From assembly GCA_934647235.1 (NCBI GenBank), contig CAKUFG010000012.1:1-64000 (forward strand): a DNA stretch of 64,000 nucleotides, given 5' to 3'. Position 1 is the stretch's first letter; each line of letters begins with the position of its first letter. This document shows, piece by piece, positions 44,031 to 50,534 of this stretch. The notes under the pieces were generated by a model. It saw nothing but the letters and a program-made list of their open reading frames with translations. It was not told where the DNA came from and did not search any database. The stretch is from an uncultured Clostridia bacterium (lineage in GTDB: Bacteria; Bacillota; Clostridia; Christensenellales; Aristaeellaceae). The translations under genes were made by a program, and so were the position numbers.

Positions 44031-45062
44031 ATGGATCACCGCGCGTTTTTTGACGATGTTGCCAAGGGCAAAATTGCCTCGTGCTATGTGTTTGAGGGCA
44101 CGGAGGAGTATATCAAGCGCTCGGCGCTGGCCGCCCTGCGCAAAAAGCTGCTGCCTGCAGGGCTGGAGGATATGAATGAGGCGCGCCTGACCGATCCTGA
44201 CGCGAACGCGCTGATCGCCGCCGCAGAAACCCTGCCCTTTATGGCCGAGAAGCGGCTGGTGCTGGTGCTGGAAAGCGGCATGCTGTCCGGTCGCACCAAG
44301 GATTACGACGAGGCCAAAAGCGCTGCCGCGCTGTGCGAATATCTGCAGCATCCGCCCGAGAGCGCATGCATCGTGTTCTATGTGCGGGACAAGGCGGACG
44401 GCCGCAAGAAGCTGTACGCGCAGCTGAAAAAAACGGCGCAGATCGTGCAGTTTAATCCCTTGGATGAGCGCGAAATGACGCGCTGGATTGCCAAGCAGCT
44501 CAAGGGCATGGGCAAGAAGATTGCCTCGCCTACCTGCCAGAAGCTGATCTTTACCGCCGGGAACGACCTGTATGCCCTCAGCGGCGAGCTGGAAAAGCTG
44601 GCGGCCTGTGCGGGCGAACGGGAGGAAATCCTGCCCGAGGATATCGACGCGATCTGCGTGAAGACCACGGCCTATCGCGTGTACGACCTGGCCAACACCC
44701 TGCTGCGCGGGGACGCGGGGCAGGCCTTCACCCTGTCGCGCGCGCTGATACGCGACGGCGAGGAGCCGCTGTTTCTGCTGGCGCTTCTGCAGGGCGAGTG
44801 CCGCCGCATGCTGGCGGTAAAGCTGCTGCGCGGGGCGGGCATGCAGCCCGACGCCATTGCGGGCAAAATCGGCGCGCCGCCCTTTGCCGTGCGGCAGATG
44901 TATCAGCAGGTAGCGCGGTACACCGAGCGGCAGCTGCGCGATATGGCGCAGTGCTGCATGGATACAGAATATCAGGTAAAAAGCGGACGGATGGCGCTGG
45001 AGGGCGCGCTGGAAAAGACCATGCTGCAATTGCTGCGCATCCGCCTGGAGGGAAAAGCATGA
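44031..45062 (+). CDS. holA: DNA polymerase III delta subunit
   Basis: 343 residues, clamp-loader delta. AAA+-like N-terminus (YVFEGTEEYIKRSALAAL), helical lid and C-terminal collar domain (TLLRGDAGQAFTLSRALIRDGEEPLFLLALLQGECR). It opens the beta clamp within the clamp loader. Starts 9 bp after comEC and overlaps rsmG by 4 bp (ATGA). Confidence 0.94.
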   Translation: MDHRAFFDDVAKGKIASCYVFEGTEEYIKRSALAALRKKLLPAGLEDMNEARLTDPDANALIAAAETLPFMAEKRLVLVLESGMLSGRTKDYDEAKSAAALCEYLQHPPESACIVFYVRDKADGRKKLYAQLKKTAQIVQFNPLDEREMTRWIAKQLKGMGKKIASPTCQKLIFTAGNDLYALSGELEKLAACAGEREEILPEDIDAICVKTTAYRVYDLANTLLRGDAGQAFTLSRALIRDGEEPLFLLALLQGECRRMLAVKLLRGAGMQPDAIAGKIGAPPFAVRQMYQQVARYTERQLRDMAQCCMDTEYQVKSGRMALEGALEKTMLQLLRIRLEGKA

Positions 45063-45781
45063 TTGAAGATTTGCGCGCGCTGCTGGCGCAGGAAAATATT
45101 GTTTTAACGGACGAAGCGCAGGATCAGCTGCTGGCGTATCACCGCCTGCTGCTGGAATGGAATGCGCGCATGGATTTGACCAACGTGCCCGAGGAGGAAA
45201 TGGCGCTGCGGCACTACGCCGATTCGCTGCTGCCGCTGGCCCGGAAGGAATGGTTTCCGGACGGCGCAAGGCTGATTGACGTGGGCACGGGCGCGGGCTT
45301 TCCCGGCATGCCGCTGGCCATCGCGCGGCCTGATCTGAAGGTAACGCTGCTGGATTCCCAGCGCAAGCGCTGCGATTTTTTAAGCGCTGTGTGCGATGAG
45401 ATGCAGCTGCCCAACGTGACCGTGCTGCACGCCCGCGCGGAGGACGGCGCGCGCGGCGCGCTGCGCGAGCAGATGGACGTGGCCGCAGCGCGGGCCGTGG
45501 CGCCGCTGAACGTGCTGGCCGAATACCTGCTGCCCTATGTGCGCGTGGGCGGACGCATGCTGTGCTGGAAGGGCCCCGCCGTGCGCGAGGAGATGGCTGC
45601 GGGCGAGCGCGCCTGCAAAATACTGGGCGGTCAGGCGGAGGGCTTGTACCGTCTGCCCATCGAAGGCCGCGAGCACTATGTGCACAGCGCAATCAAAATT
45701 TCAGCAACCGCTCGACGGTATCCGCGAAAATCCGGCACGCCCTCCAAGGATCCGTTGGGAATTTTGCCGCAAAAGCCCTGA
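45059..45781 (+). CDS. rsmG: 16S rRNA (guanine527-N7) methyltransferase
   Basis: 240 residues. SAM-binding DVGTGAGFPGMPLAI, LDSQRKRCDFL, and the ARAVAPL motif typical of RsmG/GidB. Methylates G527 of 16S rRNA. Translationally coupled to holA. The C-terminal tail (KISATARRYPRKSGTPSKDPL) has the usual RsmG end. Followed by a terminator and then noc. Confidence 0.96.
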   Translation: MIEDLRALLAQENIVLTDEAQDQLLAYHRLLLEWNARMDLTNVPEEEMALRHYADSLLPLARKEWFPDGARLIDVGTGAGFPGMPLAIARPDLKVTLLDSQRKRCDFLSAVCDEMQLPNVTVLHARAEDGARGALREQMDVAAARAVAPLNVLAEYLLPYVRVGGRMLCWKGPAVREEMAAGERACKILGGQAEGLYRLPIEGREHYVHSAIKISATARRYPRKSGTPSKDPLGILPQKP

Positions 45782-45810
45782 TTTCATCAAAAGCTGTCAA
45801 ACGATTCTAT

Positions 45811-45848
45811 GGCTTCCTGCCTGAAAAAAAGCAGGAGGCCGCTTTTTT
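45811..45848 (+). terminator. Terminator after rsmG
   Basis: Ten-bp stem GGCTTCCTGC/GCAGGAGGCC (45811-45820/45831-45840, one G-U) then TTTTTT at 45843-45848. Confidence 0.9.
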
Positions 45849-45989
45849 ATGGCGAAATCAACAGGCAGGATGCGCGGACAAGCCGGACGGGCGCAGAGGG
45901 AGGCGATCCGCCCGGCCCCGCGTGTCCCCTGCCGTACAGGGGATAGTGAGAGAAACGAGCATACAAAATGCAATACGCGGAGGCAATCT

Positions 45990-46817
45990 ATGCGAAATCT
46001 TCAGGCCCTTCAAACCGCCGGACGGCAGCTGTGCTGGCTGCCGCTTTCCTCCATTCATCCAAACAGCCGCCAGCCGCGCACGGACTTTGACGAGTTTGCG
46101 CTGATGGAGCTGGCCGCGTCCATCCGACAGAATGGATTACTGCAGCCCGTCACCGTGCGCCCTGCGGCCGAGGGGTATGAGCTGATTATGGGCGAGCGCC
46201 GCTGCCGCGCCTGCCGTCTGCTGGGGCACACGCACATCGAGGCCTTTGTGCTGCCTGCGGACGATCAGGAAAGCGCGCTGCTGGCGCTGGTGGAAAACGT
46301 GCAGAGAAAGAACCTGCACTTCTTTGAGGAGGCGGAGGCGCTCTCCCGCCTGTGCGAGCAGGGCATGGCGCAGGATACCCTGGCCAGGATGCTGGGCAAA
46401 AGCGCCAGCGCCATCAATAACCGCCTGCGCCTGCTGCGGCTGGAGCCCAGCGTGCGCGAGGCCATCTGCGAGGGGCAATTGACCGAGCGGCATGCCCGCG
46501 CGCTGCTGTCCCTGCCAGGGGAGGAGCTTCGCCTGCGCGTGGCGCGCGCCGCCGCAGCGCAGCATCTCAGCGTGCAGAAGACCGAGCAGCTGGTGGCCCG
46601 CACGCTGGAAAAGCTGCCCATGCCGCTGACCGGCCGCCGGGTGGTATCGCTGGCGCGGGATTACCGGCTGTATATCAACGCCATCCGAGGCATTGTGGGG
46701 CAGCTGTGCGATACGGGCGTGCAGGCGCAGTGCGAGGTAAGCGAATATGACAGCGCGGTGGAGGTGCGCATTGTGCTGCCCCGCAACGCGCGCGAAAAAG
46801 CAAGCAGCGCAGTGTAA
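45990..46817 (+). CDS. noc: ParB/Noc-family DNA-binding protein
   Basis: 275 residues. ParB N-terminal CTPase region with GERRCRA (68-74) and ENVQRKNLHFFEEAEAL, then helix-turn-helix (about 120-145). Position after rsmG is the Noc place in Bacillota; Noc binds chromosomal sites and keeps the Z-ring off the nucleoid, while ParB itself acts at parS. The CGGAGG ribosome site places the start at 45990; an extension to 45849 reads basic leader sequence. No parA/soj and no obvious parS is seen here. Confidence 0.88.
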   Translation: MRNLQALQTAGRQLCWLPLSSIHPNSRQPRTDFDEFALMELAASIRQNGLLQPVTVRPAAEGYELIMGERRCRACRLLGHTHIEAFVLPADDQESALLALVENVQRKNLHFFEEAEALSRLCEQGMAQDTLARMLGKSASAINNRLRLLRLEPSVREAICEGQLTERHARALLSLPGEELRLRVARAAAAQHLSVQKTEQLVARTLEKLPMPLTGRRVVSLARDYRLYINAIRGIVGQLCDTGVQAQCEVSEYDSAVEVRIVLPRNAREKASSAV

Positions 46818-46893
46818 AGCTGCGCGGCCGGCGTAAAACTGTTTATGGTTTGTTCAAGCTTTGGCCATATTTATGGGGTATGCTGAAAGCACC

Positions 46894-46934
46894 AAGGGGG
46901 AGGCGCCAGCTCCCCTTTGTCACCCGGATGGGTG
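46894..46934. repeat. Pair of short hairpins downstream of noc
   Basis: AAGGGG (46894-46899) pairs with CCCCTT (46912-46917) with inner AGGCGCC symmetry, then CACCC/GGGTG (46921-46925/46930-46934). Could be a terminator remnant or part of a dispersed palindromic repeat; no T-run. Confidence 0.45.
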
Positions 46935-46954
46935 AACCCTCCCTTTCTTTTCCC

Positions 46955-46993
46955 ATAAAAGCAGCGCCCGGAAACAAACATTTGTTTCCGGGC
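46955..46993 (-). terminator. Terminator after htpG
   Basis: Thirteen-bp stem GCCCGGAAACAAA/TTTGTTTCCGGGC (46966-46978/46981-46993) followed on the minus strand by TGCTTTTATG. Confidence 0.8.
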
Positions 46994-47010
46994 ATTGCTT
47001 TATGATGGGA

Positions 47011-48894
47011 TTAATCCTCTTTTTCCGCCAGGCGTGCGGCCAGCTGATAGCTTTGACGAATGAAGGCGCTCAGCTCCTCATTTTCCAGCGGACGGGTGGA
47101 CATGCGGGCGATATCAAAATACTGCTTGGCCAGCAGCTTCTGCAGCTCGGGATCCTTCACCGCAGCCAGCGCGCGGATGGCCCCGCACTTGCTGTTGAGC
47201 ACCACCTCGGCGCGCTCGGGCAGCTTGAAGCTATCGCCGTACATGGCCGCCATCTCACGGTAGCGGCGCATCTGCTCATCCTCCAGCAGCATCAGCGGCA
47301 GATCGCCGTCGGCCAGGGGCTGCAGCTTTACCTTCAGCTGTTCGTCGCCCAGCGCGTCGCGGAACAGCTTCTCCAGCGGCTCCAGCGTCAGATCGCTGCT
47401 TTCGGCCTCCTTATCCACCAGGCCGTCCACATCAGCGTCCACGCGGGCGAAGGTCAGGCCGTCCGCATCCTCCTGCTGCTCCATATGCTGCATGAAGCTG
47501 ATATCGATGATGGAATCCATCACCACTACATCAATATTGCGCGCGGTGTACAGCGCCACCGACGCGGCCTGACGCGCAGCGTCCGTGGTATAATAAACCT
47601 TCTTTTCGGTCTTGCCCTCGTTGCGGGCGCGGTATTCCGCCAGCGTCAGATATTCGCCCGCAGTGGTCTTGAACAGGATGCTGCCCTTGACGGCCTCGTG
47701 GAACTTGGCGTCGCGGATGCAGCCGTACTTGACGAAGGGATGGATATCGTCCCAGTAGGTCTGGTACTTTTCGCGTTCGGTGTTCATCAGGCTGTTGAGC
47801 TTATCCGCCACCTTCTTGGTGATGTGGGCGGAGAGCTTTCTGACATATCCGTCGTTCTGCAGGAAGCTGCGGCTGACGTTCAGCGGCAGATCAGGGCAAT
47901 CCAGCACGCCGCGCAGCAGCAGCAGGAACTCGGGGATGATTTCCTTGATGTTATCGGCCACGAACACCTGCCGGTTGAACAGCTTGATCTGCCCCTCCTG
48001 ACCTCCGAAGTCCTTGCGGATGCGGGGAAAGTACAGAATGCCCTTGAGATTGAAGGGGTAGTCCACGTTCAGGTGAATCCAGAACAGCGGCTCCTCAAAG
48101 GTGTGGAACAGCTTGCGGTAGGTATCCTTATATTCTTCCTCGGTGCAGTCGCGGGGATTTTTCAGCCACAGCGGATGGGTATCGTTGATGGGCTCGGCCG
48201 CCTTGGGCGCGGGCGCTTCCTCGCCCTTTTCGGCAGCCTCCTTGGCAGCCTTTTCGGCTTCCTCGGCCTTGAGCTTTTCATCCTGCACATCCACCAGATA
48301 GATGGGCACGGCCATGTAGCCGCAGTAGCGTTCCAGCACCTCGCGCACGCGCAGGCCGTCCAGGAACTCCTTTTCTTCATCCGTGATATGCAGCGTCACG
48401 GTGGTGCCGCGCTCGGTGCGGTCGCTGTCGCTCATCTCATAGGCCATGCCGTCCTCGCTTTCCCAGCGCACAGCCTTGGCCCCTTCCTGATAGGACAGCG
48501 TATCGATGGTTACCTTATCGGCAGGCATAAAGGCCGAATAGAAGCCCAGGCCGAAGTGGCCGATGATGCCGCCGTCCTTGTCGCCCTGATACTTTTTCAG
48601 AAACTCCTCGGCGCTGGAGAAGGCCACCTGGTTGATGTAGCGGTCTACCTCCTCCGCCGTCATGCCGATGCCGTTGTCGGTGAAGCGCAGCTCCCTGGCC
48701 TCGGTATCCACGGTCACGGTGACGCGCAGGTCTTCATCATCGCCTGCGATCATGCGGTACTTGGTCACCGCGTCGCAGCCATTGGCCGTCAGCTCGCGGA
48801 TAAAGATATCCTTATCGGAATACAGCCAGCGCTTGATCACCGGCATGATATTTTCAGCATGGATGGAAATATTGCCTTTTTTCATATCGGACAT
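47011..48894 (-). CDS. htpG: Molecular chaperone HtpG (bacterial Hsp90)
   Basis: 627 residues, full Hsp90 layout: N-terminal GHKL ATPase domain (ELTANGCDAV, DNGIGM, GHFGLGFYSAF), middle domain (NVSRSFLQND) and C-terminal dimerisation domain. ATP-driven folding of client proteins in the cytoplasm. The usual SNASDA segment reads ANGCDA here, a tolerated variant with the key Asn kept. ATG 48894 follows GGGAGG by 9 nt. A long inverted repeat flanks its -10 box. Confidence 0.95.
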   Translation of the reverse strand: MSDMKKGNISIHAENIMPVIKRWLYSDKDIFIRELTANGCDAVTKYRMIAGDDEDLRVTVTVDTEARELRFTDNGIGMTAEEVDRYINQVAFSSAEEFLKKYQGDKDGGIIGHFGLGFYSAFMPADKVTIDTLSYQEGAKAVRWESEDGMAYEMSDSDRTERGTTVTLHITDEEKEFLDGLRVREVLERYCGYMAVPIYLVDVQDEKLKAEEAEKAAKEAAEKGEEAPAPKAAEPINDTHPLWLKNPRDCTEEEYKDTYRKLFHTFEEPLFWIHLNVDYPFNLKGILYFPRIRKDFGGQEGQIKLFNRQVFVADNIKEIIPEFLLLLRGVLDCPDLPLNVSRSFLQNDGYVRKLSAHITKKVADKLNSLMNTEREKYQTYWDDIHPFVKYGCIRDAKFHEAVKGSILFKTTAGEYLTLAEYRARNEGKTEKKVYYTTDAARQAASVALYTARNIDVVVMDSIIDISFMQHMEQQEDADGLTFARVDADVDGLVDKEAESSDLTLEPLEKLFRDALGDEQLKVKLQPLADGDLPLMLLEDEQMRRYREMAAMYGDSFKLPERAEVVLNSKCGAIRALAAVKDPELQKLLAKQYFDIARMSTRPLENEELSAFIRQSYQLAARLAEKED

Positions 48895-48914
48895 TGCAGA
48901 AAACCTCCCAGCGG

Positions 48915-48957
48915 TTTGTGGTATTGGCCTTGCGGCCAAACCATATTATACCACAAA
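48915..48957 (-). promoter_or_regulatory. htpG promoter with nested inverted repeats
   Basis: Minus strand TATAAT at 48950-48945. Perfect arms TTTGTGGTAT/ATACCACAAA (48915-48924/48948-48957) enclose a second stem TTGGCC/GGCCAA (48924-48929/48934-48939). It is not the CIRCE element. A repressor site or regulatory RNA hairpin is likely. Confidence 0.55.
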
Positions 48958-49092
48958 AGAGAGAAAATGAATACCTTACACTTTTTTCATTTTGTCACAC
49001 GCGCGTTTGTCCGGCATAGGGTGAAAGTGCGGGGAGCCTTTTCCCTGCGGCAGACGGCGGCGGCAGCGCCTGTCGCCGCCAGCGGGATGTGA

Positions 49093-49440
49093 ATGAAAAT
49101 GAGACGCGGCGATATTTACCGCGCCGATCTGGATCCCGTGCTGGGCTCGGAGCAGGGCGGTGTGCGCCCGGTGCTGATTGTGCAGAACGATCTGGGCAAC
49201 CTGACCAGCCCCACGGTGATCATCGCGCCCCTGACCTCCCGCAGCAAAAAGAAAACGCTGCGCACGCACGTGACGGTGGAGCCGCCCGAGGGCGGGCTGA
49301 ACCGTCCCTCGCAGGTATTGTGCGAGCAGGTGCGCACGCTGGAAAAAAGCAGGCTGAGCCTGTATCTGGGCCGCCTGTCGGCCGATACGCTGCGCCGGGT
49401 GGATGAGGCGCTGGAGCAGGCGCTGGGAACAAGACGCTGA
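49093..49440 (+). CDS. MazF/PemK-family endoribonuclease toxin
   Basis: 115 residues. MazF fold: MRRGDIYRADLDPVLGSEQGGVRPVLIVQND with the active-site Arg in GxxRP, Thr/Ser in APLTSR, and the C-terminal strand-helix. Cleaves mRNA at short motifs. In Bacilli this type (EndoA/NdoA) is paired with a small ribbon-helix-helix antitoxin just upstream; no such gene is visible here, only a 41-codon frame (48967-49092) without that fold. Ribosome site is weak (GGGATG). Confidence 0.9.
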   Translation: MKMRRGDIYRADLDPVLGSEQGGVRPVLIVQNDLGNLTSPTVIIAPLTSRSKKKTLRTHVTVEPPEGGLNRPSQVLCEQVRTLEKSRLSLYLGRLSADTLRRVDEALEQALGTRR

Positions 49441-49446
49441 TAATAG

Positions 49447-49482
49447 AGGGCTGACGGTGATTTTTCCCGTCAGCCCTGATTT
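49447..49482 (+). terminator. Terminator after the mazF-like gene
   Basis: Eleven-bp stem AGGGCTGACGG/CCGTCAGCCCT (49447-49457/49467-49477), short T-tract. Confidence 0.8.
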
Positions 49483-49487
49483 CATAC

Positions 49488-49664
49488 TTAAACGATTTGT
49501 CTTTTGAGGATGTTCCGCCTGCGCCGCGCGGCCGTGCGCCAGCGCAGCAGCTGAAGTTTATCCACCAAGTGCGTCAAGGTAATGGCATGCTCCAGGGAGC
49601 CTTGGGTCATATCCTGATGAATTCTGGCGCGGATCGCGTGGATATTGACCGAAATAACCTTCAT
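49488..49664 (-). CDS. 58-residue uncharacterised protein
   Basis: A short basic protein starting MKVISVNIHAIRARIHQDM, with strong AGGAGG 9 nt before the ATG and a plausible promoter (TTGCGG-N17-TATGCT at 49751-49723, minus strand). It is all-helical in look; the second half is Arg-rich (RRWRTAARRRR-like). Length and an LTHLVDKL stretch recall Spo0E-like phosphatases, but the SQELD motif is not present. Function unknown. Confidence 0.55.
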   Translation of the reverse strand: MKVISVNIHAIRARIHQDMTQGSLEHAITLTHLVDKLQLLRWRTAARRRRNILKRQIV

Positions 49665-49927
49665 TGGTGTTATCCTCCTGTTCTGCAAAATGATTTGCGA
49701 AGCCTTCCCGCTTCGTGCAAATAGCATAATGCAAATCAACTGAAACCGCAATGACTGCTTTTAGCGCAAAACCGCGAAGACTGTCGAACGCCGTAATTTC
49801 ATCATTTTTATCCGAATATTATCAGGATTTGTCCATCATTATAACAATAGCTGGTTACATGCGGCAGAGTTTCCTTTTATATTTTGCTATAGGTCATGAA
49901 AGATTTCGCTATACTGCTTCGTTATTA
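49665..49927. other. AT-rich intergenic stretch
   Basis: Contains the leader and promoter of the 58-residue gene; otherwise nothing recognisable. Clearly lower in GC than the surroundings. Confidence 0.5.
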
Positions 49928-50449
49928 TCAGGGGGAGAGCAGGGCTTCAAGGTCCAGATACGTCCCATCCAGGCAGATCGCTATGCCGATTTCCGCGTCC
50001 CGCGCGGCCATTCCCACGCGCTGCCCGCAGCGCAGCGTATCCCCGGCGTGAACCGCTGCGGCAGCCAGGCCCGTGCAGAGGATCACCTCGCCGCCGCTGC
50101 GCCGATAGGTAATGCTGTCGTCTGAAACCGTCAGCACCTCGCCCGCGCATATAGCTGTTACGCTTTGTCCGTAGGCGGCGGGATAGCGCGTATAGGGCTG
50201 GATGCGCCACAGACCATGCTCATCGCGGTACGCACCGCGAAAGCCCGCGATTGGATTGCCGGGCACAGGACGCGCCCAGATGGCCTCCGCCTGCGCATCC
50301 TGCAGGGATTGATCCTGCGCGGCGCGCGCCTCCTGCGCCGCGATGCGCTTCAGATCGTCCTGCCGGGTATATACCGCCGCAAATACGATGGTCAGCGCGC
50401 AGGCCACGGCGGCAATGGCCGTGCCCCATTTATCCAGAAAACGCCGCAT
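49928..50449 (-). CDS. Membrane-anchored LytM-like protein lacking catalytic residues
   Basis: 173 residues: one N-terminal transmembrane helix (about 9-27), coiled segment (about 32-55), then a domain with the beta pattern of M23/LytM peptidases (WARPVPG, GQSVTAICAGEVL, HAGDTLRCGQRVGMA, EIGIAICLDGTYLD). The metal-binding His/Asp and HxH residues are missing, so it should not be an active endopeptidase. SpoIIQ-like or divisome LytM factors can work as inactive scaffolds. GGAGG fixes the start; divergent from polA. Confidence 0.7.
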   Translation of the reverse strand: MRRFLDKWGTAIAAVACALTIVFAAVYTRQDDLKRIAAQEARAAQDQSLQDAQAEAIWARPVPGNPIAGFRGAYRDEHGLWRIQPYTRYPAAYGQSVTAICAGEVLTVSDDSITYRRSGGEVILCTGLAAAAVHAGDTLRCGQRVGMAARDAEIGIAICLDGTYLDLEALLSP

Positions 50450-50486
50450 ATTGCCCCTCCTGCATATAGTATGGCGCAGCTTCTCT

Positions 50487-50515
50487 TTGTATATTCGCAG
50501 GGAATGTGCTATAAT
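50487..50515 (+). promoter_or_regulatory. Promoter of the polA operon
   Basis: TTGTAT (50487-50492), 17-bp spacer, TATAAT (50510-50515), 20 bp before the ATG. Confidence 0.8.
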
Positions 50516-50534
50516 AAAAATGGAGGTGTATGCA

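Noticed and set aside
45850..46990. parS or Noc-binding sites near noc
   Set aside because: No 14-16 bp palindrome of the known consensus types was seen by eye.
48967..49092. 41-codon frame before mazF as antitoxin
   Set aside because: No ribbon-helix-helix or AbrB pattern and no clear ribosome site; kept only as an open question.
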